From Pseudomonadota bacterium (lineage in GTDB: Bacteria; Pseudomonadota; Alphaproteobacteria; RF32; CAG-239), in assembly GCA_018362935.1 (NCBI GenBank), contig JAHALQ010000020.1:1-36195 (forward strand): 36,195 nucleotides of DNA, written 5' to 3'. Positions 1-6,737 of the stretch are shown piece after piece. Position 1 is the stretch's first letter, and the number at the start of each line of letters is the position of its first letter. Below the pieces are notes generated by a model that saw only the letters and a list, made by a program, of their open reading frames with translations, was not told where the DNA came from and ran no database searches. The position numbers were made by a program, and so were the translations under genes.

Positions 1-816
1 TTTCGTACTTTCCTGTCCCTTTCCGTTCTCACGCCTGGACTTGTCTGGACCGTTTTCGACGCCCGCGCCCAGACCTGTTCCCAGGCGCCTTCCTGTTCCG
101 AACTCGGTTTTACCAAAACCGTGTCCCAATGTGCCGGCAAGACCGTCCTCAAATGCCCTTTCAATACTGCCGCAGTCTACTGTAATGATGATACCGGCTG
201 CGCTGCTCTCGGTTTTACTGACACGATAACATCCTGCAAAGGCGAATATGTCAAATGCCCCTCTGATTCGACCAAAGGAAAATGCATTGACGGCCCTAAA
301 GTCGGCGACCTGAAACATTCGCTGTATTCTTCAAACCACAATGGCTGGCTCTTATGCAACGGGACACAATACAGCCAGAGCACCTATTCAAAACTCTATA
401 ACGTTATTCGCACTAGTTTCTGCGGCGTTCGCAGCGGCGGCTGTTCATCCGGATACTTTGCGGTTCCCGACTATCGCGGCTTTTTCCTGCGCGGTTATTC
501 TTATCCGTCATCCTCAACATCCACTTATCAGGCCTATTCCGGAAGCTGGAATTACAGCACCTCATCGCCGCAAAAAGAAGGGCTGCCCAATATAACCGGC
601 CGTGCTTACGGAGACAACGAATTATCAGTAATGGCTTCCGGAGCCTTTTATGATGCATCCGGTTCAAACAAATCCGGGGATTATGGAGGCAAAAACGATT
701 CTGCTTATCGTATCTTTGGCTTTGATGCTTCCCGCTCTAACAAGATTTACGGTTCTCAATCCCACGTTGTCCCCGGAAACTACGGAACATATATTTTTAT
801 CTACGCCGGCCAATAA
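1..816 (+). CDS. Secreted cysteine-rich phage tail-collar domain protein (5' end cut by window edge)
   Basis: The frame is open from base 1, so the start codon lies just outside the window; 271 residues are visible. The first ~24 residues are hydrophobic and end in an ARA-Q type signal-peptidase site, so the protein is probably exported. Next come two cysteine-rich repeats of the pattern C-x2-LGF-x-x-T-x3-C-x-G-x3-(V/L)KCP (about residues 32-90), then a tail-collar type domain (about 98-271) with GWLLCNG, VPDYRGFFLRG and a C-terminal HVVPGNYGTYIFIYAGQ-like end. Tail-collar domains occur in phage tail fibres and in the microcystin-dependent protein family. Seen: the repeats, the domain motifs and the signal-like start. 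Inferred: a secreted surface or adhesin-like role rather than a prophage gene, because no other phage genes are nearby. Confidence 0.75.
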   Translation, partial: FRTFLSLSVLTPGLVWTVFDARAQTCSQAPSCSELGFTKTVSQCAGKTVLKCPFNTAAVYCNDDTGCAALGFTDTITSCKGEYVKCPSDSTKGKCIDGPKVGDLKHSLYSSNHNGWLLCNGTQYSQSTYSKLYNVIRTSFCGVRSGGCSSGYFAVPDYRGFFLRGYSYPSSSTSTYQAYSGSWNYSTSSPQKEGLPNITGRAYGDNELSVMASGAFYDASGSNKSGDYGGKNDSAYRIFGFDASRSNKIYGSQSHVVPGNYGTYIFIYAGQ

Positions 817-890
817 GAATTGCCTGAAAATAAAATACTTAGAAGCCGTCCCGACATACCTCTAGAAAACCGTTCCAACAAAAACTTAGA

Positions 891-1097
891 TAACGGAATT
901 CATAGAGTAATTTCTAGGAATGGGAAAATTTTTAGTGTACAAAGAAGTACATACGGCCGAAAGAAAAAGCGCACGATTGCGCTTTTTCTGAGGAGACGCA
1001 ATGAGACTTGATTTCGCAAGGACCGCGGCAGCAACCACTGCGAAATATAGTCGGAATTGATTTCGAGCCTCGCAAAAATTCCTTTAGAAAACCGTTA
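891..1097. repeat. Composite palindromic intergenic element
   Basis: The outer ends are imperfect inverted repeats: TAACGG followed by an AGTAATTT-like block on the left, and the complement of TAACGG with AGGAATTTTT on the right. Inside lie a core TGTAC-aaagaa-GTACA (936-951), a perfect 10-bp hairpin (963-988) and a further inverted pair ATTTCGCA/TGCGAAAT near 1010-1050. The core is the same as in the repeats at 5013, 10354 and 1105, so it is probably a rearranged member of that family. The exact borders are uncertain. Confidence 0.5.
963..988. terminator. Bidirectional hairpin GAAAAAGCGC/GCGCTTTTTC
   Basis: A perfect 10-bp stem with a 6-nt loop, with A-tract and T-tract built into the arms. 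It can stop plus-strand transcripts from the tail-collar gene and minus-strand transcripts running out of fliE. Confidence 0.55.
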
Positions 1098-1104
1098 GAT
1101 AAGT

Positions 1105-1232
1105 TTAACCCCCGGAGAACGGTTTAGATAAAGTAATTTGAAAGGCGGAAGCACCGCAACGTACAAAATAGTACGAGAGGATACTTCCGACCTGCACAAA
1201 TTGCTTTAGATGAGCCGTTATACGGGGGTTAA
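1105..1232. repeat. Long imperfect palindrome abutting fliE
   Basis: The left arm starts TTAACCCCCGG and the right arm ends CGGGGGTTAA; about 45 bp of each arm can be paired with interruptions (ACGGTTTA/AGCCGT, AAGTAATTTG/CAAATTGCTT, CGGAAG/CTTCCG). The core is CGTAC-aaaata-GTACG (1160-1175). The right arm ends directly at the fliE stop codon (1233-1235). The core layout matches the ~80-bp elements elsewhere in the window, so it is a larger relative of that family. Confidence 0.75.
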
Positions 1233-1559
1233 TTAGATTGGCATTTGCATAATGGTATTATAAGCCTTAATCGCCGTATCGCGAACCGCAACGACGGTTT
1301 CAAGGGCGACTTCGGCGTTAGATACGGCAAGAACAACGTCTTGAATATCAGCTTTGCCTTGCAGACCGGCAATGGAGGTGACTTCGGCTTGCTTATTCAG
1401 ATTGGCAACATCTTGAACGGCGGACTTGACCATATCGCCGAAACCCTGCGTCTGCGGCTGCTCGACGACGGCGGCTTCGGTTATTTTCTGCTCGCTGGCA
1501 TTAATGCGGCTCAGAGCCTGCTGATAGGCATTTAAAGCGCTGGAAACATTATTAATCAC
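1233..1559 (-). CDS. fliE: Flagellar hook-basal body complex protein FliE
   Basis: A 108-residue protein of the usual FliE length. FliE sits between the MS ring and the proximal rod of the flagellar basal body and helps the export gate connect to the rod. The family signature is the C-terminal half: a conserved stretch reading DIQDVVLAVSNAEVALETVV, then a VRDTAIKAYNTIMQMPI-type end. The start is a GTG at 1559; the upstream ATG at 1566 is out of frame and soon reaches a stop, and AAGGGGAA lies at suitable distance. It is last in flgB-flgC-fliE, with a 12-nt gap after flgC. A large palindrome begins at its stop codon. Confidence 0.95.
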   Translation of the reverse strand: MINNVSSALNAYQQALSRINASEQKITEAAVVEQPQTQGFGDMVKSAVQDVANLNKQAEVTSIAGLQGKADIQDVVLAVSNAEVALETVVAVRDTAIKAYNTIMQMPI

Positions 1560-1571
1560 GGTTCATTCCCC

Positions 1572-1985
1572 TTATTTCAAAATATCAAGCGCGGATGTGC
1601 TCATTTCGCGCACGGTTCTCATCATGTTCATATTGGCGTCATAAGCCCGCTGCGCTTCTTTCATGTCCATCATTTCAATCAGCGGATTGACGTTGGGCAG
1701 CAGCACATAACCGTTGGCATCGGCGCCGGGATTATTCGGCTCGTATTTCTTTTCAAACTGCGAATTGTCATACTGGACTTTATTGACCCGCACCATTTGC
1801 GCGCCGGTCGCTTTATCGACATAATTCTGAAAAGAAACGACCTGCCGACGGTACGGTTCGCCGCCCGGCACATCCGAAACCGAGTCGGCATTGGCCATAT
1901 TTTGGGAAATAACGCGCAGACGCTCGGCCTGAACCCGCATCCCCGAGGCGGCAATATCAGCGCTGACCATCAAATTATTCGGCAT
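1572..1985 (-). CDS. flgC: Flagellar basal-body rod protein FlgC
   Basis: A 137-residue proximal rod protein. The N-terminal SADIAASGMRVQAERLRVISQNMANADS segment is the flagellar rod/hook signature, followed by a P-G-G-x-PYRRQ segment. The C-terminal EAQRAYDANMNMMRTVREM helix pairs with the N-terminal helix in this family. The ATG at 1985 is preceded by AAGGGGAA, which is why it is preferred over the TTG one codon upstream. It lies between flgB (11-nt gap) and fliE, the usual order, and is co-transcribed from the sigma-54-type promoter at 2439-2454. Confidence 0.95.
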   Translation of the reverse strand: MPNNLMVSADIAASGMRVQAERLRVISQNMANADSVSDVPGGEPYRRQVVSFQNYVDKATGAQMVRVNKVQYDNSQFEKKYEPNNPGADANGYVLLPNVNPLIEMMDMKEAQRAYDANMNMMRTVREMSTSALDILK

Positions 1986-1996
1986 CAAATTTCCCC

Positions 1997-2392
1997 TTAA
2001 GCGTTAATTTTGGTATTCGCCGTCTGCAAGAGCGACTTATACTTGTTGAAAATGGTGATTGTCTTCTTATATTCGCTGCTGGCTTTGCTGGCCTGATTCA
2101 TCTGGTCTTCCAAAATGACGCCGTTGCCGTCAATCGTCAGCGCGGCCGACGGATTCGGCGTGTAGACGCGATACGAATTATCGCCTTTCAAGCCGATATG
2201 TTTGGGATTGGTGGTTTTGAGCGTGACGGCGGAAGACAGCGCGGAATCAAACCTTTGGTCTTCAATCCGACGGGCCAGATAACCGGGAGTATTGGCGTTG
2301 GCTATATTTTCGGCAATAACCTTTTGTTTTGCCGACAAATACTGCATATTCTGGCTGGCTGCATTAAAAACCGAAAGATTTTTAAAATCCAT
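1997..2392 (-). CDS. flgB: Flagellar basal-body rod protein FlgB
   Basis: A 131-residue proximal rod protein exported by the flagellar type III apparatus. The family motif NIANANTPGYLARR lies at about residues 28-41, and the C-terminal SEYKKTITIFNKYKSLLQTA helix is typical. The start is the ATG at 2392 with GGGGAG eight bases upstream; a longer in-frame opening upstream (to 2455) runs through the promoter and has no ribosome-binding site. First gene of flgB-flgC-fliE, transcribed away from the flhX-like gene. Confidence 0.95.
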   Translation of the reverse strand: MDFKNLSVFNAASQNMQYLSAKQKVIAENIANANTPGYLARRIEDQRFDSALSSAVTLKTTNPKHIGLKGDNSYRVYTPNPSAALTIDGNGVILEDQMNQASKASSEYKKTITIFNKYKSLLQTANTKINA

Positions 2393-2412
2393 GTAAAACT
2401 CCCCTTTTGTGG

Positions 2413-2432
2413 TTGTATGTCCCCACATACAA
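2413..2432. promoter_or_regulatory. Perfect inverted repeat at the flgB transcription start
   Basis: TTGTATGT-CCCC-ACATACAA has an 8-bp perfect stem and a 4-nt loop. It lies between the sigma-54-type promoter and the flgB ribosome-binding site, spanning the expected transcript start near 2428. It could be an operator or a 5'-end mRNA hairpin. Confidence 0.6.
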
Positions 2433-2438
2433 CAGACA

Positions 2439-2454
2439 TGCAAGATATGTGCCA
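2439..2454 (-). promoter_or_regulatory. Sigma-54 (RpoN) promoter for flgBC-fliE
   Basis: On the minus strand the sequence is TGGCAC-ATATC-TTGCA, with the GG and GC dinucleotides exactly ten bases apart as in the -24/-12 consensus. The expected start lies near 2428, giving a leader of about 36 nt before the flgB ATG. Flagellar basal-body operons in Caulobacter-type regulons use this sigma factor, which fits the gene content. Confidence 0.8.
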
Positions 2455-2464
2455 AATAAAGCTC

Positions 2465-2493
2465 TTGCTAAATCAGCCGCCCAAAGATAATAT
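2465..2493 (+). promoter_or_regulatory. Sigma-70-type promoter for the flhX-like gene
   Basis: TTGCTA (2465-2470), 17-bp spacer, TAATAT (2488-2493), 32 bp before the ATG at 2526. It lies back-to-back with the sigma-54-type promoter of flgB. Confidence 0.55.
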
Positions 2494-2525
2494 ATTTGCA
2501 GATAACATCACCAAAGGCGCCAATT

Positions 2526-2849
2526 ATGTCTGATACAGATAATAGCACAAACCGCGGCCAAAACAACATGGCAGACGGCTTTTCCACAGATAACAGCGAC
2601 TACGCCGTCGCTTTGGGCTATGACGCGCAGAAACATAACGCTCCGATTGTCACCGCCAAGGGACAGGGTGAAATCGCGCAGAAAATCATTCAGCTGGCGC
2701 TGGACAATAATATTGAAATCCGCCAGGATGCCGACCTCATCCAGATTCTGCGCGCGGTCGACATCAACGAAGAAATCCCGCTCGAAGCCTTTGCCGCCGT
2801 TGCCGAGATAATCTCTTACATCTATCAGCAGAACGGCAAAACGCTGTAA
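2526..2849 (+). CDS. FlhB C-terminal domain homologue (FlhX-like)
   Basis: A 107-residue protein matching only the cytoplasmic tail of the type III export switch FlhB: AVALGYDAQKHNAPIVTAKG, then QKIIQLALDNNIEIRQDADL and IPLEAFAAVAEIISYIYQ. The autocleavage NPTH motif and the membrane domain of FlhB are absent. Stand-alone FlhB tails are known next to flagellar genes and can partly substitute for the FlhB C-terminal domain in substrate switching; that role is inferred here. The start at 2526 has AAAGGCG upstream; an in-frame ATG at 2496 overlaps the promoter. The first ~15 residues are polar and low in complexity. An intrinsic terminator follows immediately. Confidence 0.85.
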   Translation: MSDTDNSTNRGQNNMADGFSTDNSDYAVALGYDAQKHNAPIVTAKGQGEIAQKIIQLALDNNIEIRQDADLIQILRAVDINEEIPLEAFAAVAEIISYIYQQNGKTL

Positions 2850-2850
2850 A

Positions 2851-2876
2851 AATCCCCTCAAAAGAGGGGATTTTTT
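2851..2876 (+). terminator. Terminator of the flhX-like gene
   Basis: AATCCCCTC-aaaa-GAGGGGATT followed by TTTT, directly after the stop codon at 2849. Confidence 0.85.
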
Positions 2877-3046
2877 GTGATTTGGCGCGAAGCCGCACGG
2901 GCGTTTATCAAGCTGTGACCCGCCCGCAACGGCGGGAGCGTTCACCAAGCTGTCATCCGATGCGCTCTCTCACAAAGTTCGTTCGAGCCTCTGCTCGCCG
3001 GTGCCGTTTTCTTCATGTGTCATTCCGGCCTTTTATTCTCATGGTC

Positions 3047-3069
3047 ATCCTCGGGCTTGACCCGAGGAT
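3047..3069. repeat. Alphaproteobacterial-type palindrome ATCCTCGGG-cttga-CCCGAGGAT
   Basis: A perfect 9-bp stem with a 5-nt loop. From memory, sequences of the form TCCTCGGGCTTGACCCGAGGA are common dispersed intergenic palindromes in Alphaproteobacteria. Here it lies between the flhX terminator and the small RNA promoter. The rest of 2877-3092 shows no supportable gene. Confidence 0.6.
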
Positions 3070-3092
3070 CCAAAATTGTGATTCGTTATTGC

Positions 3093-3121
3093 TTGAATAT
3101 TAAATTTTTCTCTTTTATACT
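3093..3121 (+). promoter_or_regulatory. Sigma-70 promoter of the structured RNA
   Basis: TTGAAT (3093-3098), 17-bp spacer, TATACT (3116-3121). It is among the best -35/-10 matches in the window and predicts a start near 3128. Confidence 0.7.
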
Positions 3122-3127
3122 GCTTTT

Positions 3128-3288
3128 GCCTGCGGGTGTTCCGCAAGCGGAGACTGAAAACTCCTTACAAGAAAAACTCCTGTTATGGGGAGTGCGTGAT
3201 ATAAGCCGCTTTGCGGTCGAATAAACGTGACTGTTCTTGTACAGTTTTCAGCTCCCCGCCTTAATTTATGTTAAGGCGGTTTCTTTTT
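3128..3288 (+). ncRNA. Structured small RNA or leader, about 155 nt; possible 6S RNA or anti-Shine-Dalgarno regulator
   Basis: It is bounded by a consensus promoter and an intrinsic terminator, with no ORF inside. Predicted pairing: hairpin TGCGG-gtgtt-CCGCA at the 5' end; a long closing stem CTGAAAACT + TACAAGAA (3152-3172) with TTCTTGTA + AGTTTTCAG (3234-3251); inside it the hairpins ACTCC/GGAGT and CCGC/GCGG. The 5' block GGTGTTCCGCAAGCGG resembles the start of enterobacterial 6S RNA (recalled, not searched) and the size fits 6S. However, 3175-3186 is perfectly complementary (12 nt) to 3297-3308, the ribosome-binding region of the next gene, which suggests a cis or trans riboregulator. An RNA here is likely; its identity is open. 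Confidence 0.6.
3256..3288 (+). terminator. Intrinsic terminator of the structured RNA
   Basis: CCGCCTTAA-tttatg-TTAAGGCGG followed by TTTCTTTTT. It lies between the RNA and the HTH gene, so expression of that gene needs readthrough or a separate promoter. Confidence 0.85.
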
Positions 3289-3313
3289 AATAAGAAATAA
3301 CAGGAGTTGAAAC

Positions 3314-3553
3314 ATGTTACCTAAATCTATCGAAAAAGAAAACTGGCGGCAGACCCGCCACAACCTGGCACGCCAGGTTAACCACATTCTGTTTGACCGC
3401 CAGCTTTCCATTGTCAACGTTGCCGACCAGACCGGCATCCCGTTGCATGTGTTAGAAAACATTACCCTCGGACGCGAAATCCACCGCTCCGGAGATTTGC
3501 GCCGCCTTGCCGAATTTTTGGAAATGAAAATCAAAATAGAGTTGGTAGAATAA
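3314..3553 (+). CDS. Small helix-turn-helix (XRE-like) protein
   Basis: A 79-residue protein. Residues ~18-74 fit a compact five-helix HTH fold: RQVNHILFDRQLSIVNVADQ, TGIPLHVLENITLG, then DLRRLAEFLEMKIKIELVE. The 'A-x2-TGIP-x4-ENI' part looks like the recognition turn. Too short for more than the DNA-binding domain. The ATG at 3314 is preceded by CAGGAG. The upstream 186 nt hold a structured RNA with a terminator and a 12-nt anti-Shine-Dalgarno sequence, so translation may be under RNA control. Function unknown; a transcriptional regulator is inferred from the fold. Confidence 0.7.
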   Translation: MLPKSIEKENWRQTRHNLARQVNHILFDRQLSIVNVADQTGIPLHVLENITLGREIHRSGDLRRLAEFLEMKIKIELVE

Positions 3554-3592
3554 AAAACACTAACTTCAAAAAGACCGGATAGCGTGTGTGAA

Positions 3593-3672
3593 TAATAAGA
3601 TTTTAGGGCGGCGAAAGCGGAGCGTACTAAAAGCGTACGAGAGCATTTCACCGTCCCGCCAAATCTGTATTA
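3593..3672 (-). repeat. 80-bp palindromic element, copy 1
   Basis: The outer arms TAATA-AGATTTT-AGGGCGGCGAAA and TTTCACCGTCCCGCCAAATCTGTATTA are imperfect inverted repeats. The core stem is CGTAC-taaaagc-GTACG. It ends 20 bp beyond the stop codon of the rsmB-like gene, on its 3' side. Close copies lie at 5013 and 10354. Confidence 0.9.
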
Positions 3673-3692
3673 GTCACCAGCCAGACGGCCTT

Positions 3693-4907
3693 TCACCCGA
3701 ATTTTTCGAGAATGCAGATAAAAAACCCGTCAGTATTACTCGACTGCGGCGACAGGCGCAGCATATTCTCGCTCTTGTGCGGATAAGGCGCGGAAATATG
3801 TTTTTCCCAAATAGTGCGTAAATTCACAAAACAAAAATCTGGATTTTCGGCCATGAAGCGGTCTATGATATGCTCGTTTTCATCGTGCAACACCGAACAG
3901 GTCATGTAAATCAGGCGGCCGCCGATTTTGGTTTTTGCCGCGCCGACTTTCAGGATTTCGCTCTGCACGCGGTTCAAATCGGCCAGCGCTTTTTCGGTCA
4001 GCCGGAATTTGGCGTCGGGGCTGCGCCGCCATGTTCCGGTACCGGAGCACGGCGCGTCAATGATAAAACGGTCAAAATCCTTGTCGCTGTCGGCAATCAA
4101 ATCGGTCAGTTCAATATTCTTGACCCCAAGCCGTTCCAGCCGCGGCTTGATGTTCTCGAGCCGTTTGGCAATCGCGTCATAAGCCAGAATTTTGCCTTTG
4201 TTATTCAAAATATGCGACAAGGCCAAACTTTTGCCGCCGGCGCCGCAGCAATAATCGATGATTTTATGTTCCGGCCGCACGTCGCACAAAACCGCCGCCA
4301 ATTGCGAAGCCTCGTCCTGAACGTCAATCCAGCCGTCCTGATAGGCCATGCAGTTGGGCAGGCTGATACGCTCTTTGGATTTTATCCCGTACGGCGAATA
4401 AACCGCCGGCACGACTTCAAAACCTTCGTTAATCATCCGCCGCAATGCTTCGTCGCGGCTGTGGTTATGAACGCGGAAATTCGCCTCGGCCGGACGGTTC
4501 AGAGCCTTGCAAAATTCAATATTGTTAATTTTGGCAAACAGCCATTGCGGGCATTCGGCCTCGACATAATCGGGATACGGTTTGTCATTATCCTGCGCCA
4601 GCCACGTGCGTTCTTCTTCCGTCAACGGCGCCATGCCGTATTGCGAACCGTCAAACACCTCATCGAGCTTGTCCCGCACCGACCACAGCAAGATACGCCG
4701 CGGTTCGTCAGCCCCGGCGTCAAAAGAAAGCTTCATGCGGTTGCGGATAATTTCCCAGACCTTTTCGCTGATAAAACGCCGGTCCTTGGAACCGATGTAT
4801 TTGCGCGCACGCAGATAATCATTGACAATCCCGTCCGCCGGCTTTTCATCCTTGAAAATTTCGCTGATTAATTCCAATACGGCCTGATACCGCGCTCCGT
4901 TTTGCAT
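3693..4907 (-). CDS. RsmB/NOP-family RNA (cytosine-C5) methyltransferase
   Basis: A 404-residue class I SAM-dependent methyltransferase, probably acting on rRNA. The N-terminal ~140 residues form a helical NusB/RsmB-like region. The catalytic part has the SAM-binding DYCCGAGGKSLALS block (~220-233), motif IV DAPCSGTGTWRRSPD with one active cysteine, and YMTCSVLHDENE (motif VI TCS) with the other. The ATG at 4907 has AAGGA upstream. Family members modify C967 of 16S rRNA (RsmB) or other positions; the exact target cannot be told, so no symbol is given. A palindromic element follows the 3' end. The long open frame on the opposite strand is a shadow. Confidence 0.88.
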   Translation of the reverse strand: MQNGARYQAVLELISEIFKDEKPADGIVNDYLRARKYIGSKDRRFISEKVWEIIRNRMKLSFDAGADEPRRILLWSVRDKLDEVFDGSQYGMAPLTEEERTWLAQDNDKPYPDYVEAECPQWLFAKINNIEFCKALNRPAEANFRVHNHSRDEALRRMINEGFEVVPAVYSPYGIKSKERISLPNCMAYQDGWIDVQDEASQLAAVLCDVRPEHKIIDYCCGAGGKSLALSHILNNKGKILAYDAIAKRLENIKPRLERLGVKNIELTDLIADSDKDFDRFIIDAPCSGTGTWRRSPDAKFRLTEKALADLNRVQSEILKVGAAKTKIGGRLIYMTCSVLHDENEHIIDRFMAENPDFCFVNLRTIWEKHISAPYPHKSENMLRLSPQSSNTDGFFICILEKFG

Positions 4908-4935
4908 AACTAATTCCTTACATCCTTGTCACACA

Positions 4936-4973
4936 GCTAAATCTGTATCAATTGCCCGTTATACGCGCTCCCT
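4936..4973. repeat. Partial direct duplicate of a palindrome end plus the rlmE 3' end
   Basis: About 38 bp starting GCTAAATCTGTAT and ending TTATACGCGCTCCCT recur at 5079-5116 with only three or four differences. In the second copy this is the right end of the palindromic element joined to the last codons of rlmE. The copy here is outside any gene, between the rsmB-like start and rlmE, about 143 bp away. Confidence 0.8.
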
Positions 4974-5012
4974 ACCCGCACAAACCCAAAGGAGCACGGA
5001 GAACGAGGCTGA

Positions 5013-5092
5013 TAATAAGATTTTAGGGCGGCGAAAGCGGAGTTTACTAAATGCGTAAATGAGCATTTCGCCGTCCCGCTAAATCTGTATTA
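5013..5092 (-). repeat. 80-bp palindromic element, copy 2
   Basis: Nearly identical to the copies at 3593 and 10354. The core stem is TTTAC-taaatgc-GTAAA, a compensated change relative to CGTAC/GTACG and TGTAC/GTACA in the others. Its terminal TTA is, on the minus strand, the TAA stop codon of rlmE. Confidence 0.9.
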
Positions 5093-5797
5093 GCTGCCCG
5101 TTATACGCGCTCCCTTATACCCCAAAGCCACCAAATAAGTTTCTGCAGAAGAAGAGCGGCTGGCATCGGGCTTAAAGTGTACCACTTTTTCAAAATTCTT
5201 TTTGGCATCGGCAAGCAAAGTCCCTTCTGCCCCGCCCTGAAAAACCTTGGCAATGAAAATGCCGCCCGGCGCCAAAACCTCTTTGGCAAATTCATAAGCC
5301 ATTTCCACCAGCCCGATGGTGCGCAGATGGTCCGTCTGCTGGTGCCCGGTAGTGTTTGCGGCCATGTCGCTCATCACAATGTCCGGCTCGCCTTGGAGCA
5401 AATCTTTGAGCATCTGCGGCGCTTCCGGCGCGGTAAAATCCTGACAAATCAGCGTTGCGCCGTCAATATGTTTGGTTTCCAGAATGTCAATGCCGACAAC
5501 CTGCCCGCTGCCCTTGTTGCGCGCAACCGCCACCTGCGTCCATCCGCCCGGCGCGCAGCCTAAATCGACAATCGTCTTGCCTTTGCCCAAAAACTTAAAT
5601 TTTTCATCCAGCTGAATCAGCTTGAACGCCGCGCGCGAACGATAGCCCTGCCGCTGCGCTTCCGCCACGTAAGGGTCGTTCAGCTGCCGCGCCAGCCACT
5701 GGTTGGACGACTTTTTCTTGAACTTTGAGGTTTTGACCCGCACCGTCAGATTGTGGCGCCCGGTAATTTCCTTAGCCGACTTGGTTAATTTTTTCAT
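5090..5797 (-). CDS. rlmE: 23S rRNA (uridine-2'-O)-methyltransferase RlmE/FtsJ
   Basis: About 235 residues. RlmE methylates U2552 of 23S rRNA late in 50S assembly. Visible: RSRAAFKLIQLDEKF (catalytic Lys of the K-D-K-E tetrad), SAM-binding VDLGCAPGGWTQVA, DMAANTTGHQQTDH (Asp), GIFIAKVFQGG (Lys) and SSSAETYLVALGYKG (Glu). A basic N-terminal extension (KKLTKSAKEITGRHNLTVRVK) precedes the domain. The ATG at 5797 is preferred to the TTG at 5815; both lie inside the end of the upstream ppx/gppA gene, so translation is probably coupled. The stop codon comes from the adjoining palindromic element. Confidence 0.92.
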   Translation of the reverse strand: MKKLTKSAKEITGRHNLTVRVKTSKFKKKSSNQWLARQLNDPYVAEAQRQGYRSRAAFKLIQLDEKFKFLGKGKTIVDLGCAPGGWTQVAVARNKGSGQVVGIDILETKHIDGATLICQDFTAPEAPQMLKDLLQGEPDIVMSDMAANTTGHQQTDHLRTIGLVEMAYEFAKEVLAPGGIFIAKVFQGGAEGTLLADAKKNFEKVVHFKPDASRSSSAETYLVALGYKGARITGS

Positions 5798-6737
5798 CTT
5801 TCTTATCGCTTTCAATCAACTCGGCCACAATACCGTCTTTGGCGCTTTTAAGCGAGGCGGTAATTTCCTTGACGCCCAGCCCCTCGTAAATCGTGCGGAA
5901 AATAATGCTCGCCGCAATGAAAATATAAGAGCGTTTGTCGCCGATATACGGATTATCGGCCATTTCGGCGCGGCGCGAATGCAGGATTGAGTCAATCGCG
6001 GCGTCCATATCTTCGCGCGTCATCTTCATACCGTCGGCGGCGTCGCGGTCATACTTGCCCATTTGTGCAATCATGCAGGCCAGACGCAGCGGCGTGCTCG
6101 AAGTAGCTACAAAACAAACGTCGTCAATATAATTCTCCAGGTAGGATTTTTTGACAAAGCTTTCGACCCGCGCCTTGATGTCCTGCCGCAGTTTGGCGGC
6201 GTTTTCCTCGCGGTATTCAACCAGTTCAAAAGCTTCCGAAGCATTGCGCGCGCCCCACGGAATGGAAATCGTGTGCAGAATATGCGGATTGCTGGTATTG
6301 GTGGCCAGCGTAATCTCGGTCGAGCCGCCGCCCAAATCATAAAGCACCACATATTTGCTCTGGCCGCAGACATGGCTCAGCGCGCCTTTTAAGTTCAGGC
6401 GCGCTTCTTCATAACCGTTAATCACTTCAAGTTGAATGTGGGACTCGTCATAAACTTTTTTCAAAAACTCTTCGCTGTTGTCGGCCATGCGGCAGGCCGC
6501 CGTCGCCACCGCCCGCAGTTTGCCGACATTATGCTTGTCAAGCAGCTGGCGGTATTCAAAAAAGCAACGGACGCCGCGTTCAATTGCGTCGGTCGTAAAA
6601 CGGTTTCCCTTATACAGCCCCTCGCCCAAACGCGTCGGCTGGGTCTGCGCGCATATCGCACGGCCGTTCTCGTCGCAAATCAGCAAACGGCAGGAATTGG
6701 TGCCCAAATCAATGGCGGCATAGCGTTTATCAGTCAT
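5772..6737 (-). CDS. Ppx/GppA phosphatase family protein, copy 2
   Basis: A 321-residue member of the ASKHA-fold exopolyphosphatase/guanosine pentaphosphate phosphohydrolase family. Visible: AAIDLGTNSCRLLI (phosphate 1 loop), ATAACRMADNSEEF and VVLYDLGGGSTEITL (phosphate 2 loop). The length corresponds to the catalytic domains only, without the C-terminal HD-like domain of long Ppx. The start ATG at 6737 has AAAGGAGCTGCC upstream; the frame is open further but without a better start. It overlaps the upstream paralogue by 8 nt and rlmE by about 26 nt, forming a tight operon. It may act on polyphosphate or (p)ppGpp; not distinguishable from sequence. Confidence 0.88.
   Translation of the reverse strand: MTDKRYAAIDLGTNSCRLLICDENGRAICAQTQPTRLGEGLYKGNRFTTDAIERGVRCFFEYRQLLDKHNVGKLRAVATAACRMADNSEEFLKKVYDESHIQLEVINGYEEARLNLKGALSHVCGQSKYVVLYDLGGGSTEITLATNTSNPHILHTISIPWGARNASEAFELVEYREENAAKLRQDIKARVESFVKKSYLENYIDDVCFVATSSTPLRLACMIAQMGKYDRDAADGMKMTREDMDAAIDSILHSRRAEMADNPYIGDKRSYIFIAASIIFRTIYEGLGVKEITASLKSAKDGIVAELIESDKKDEKINQVG

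Noticed and set aside
3870..4871. Long plus-strand open frame (333 residues) opposite the rsmB-like gene
   Set aside because: Residue content (His/Arg/Phe/Val-rich) is that of an antisense shadow, and the minus-strand protein has complete methyltransferase motifs.
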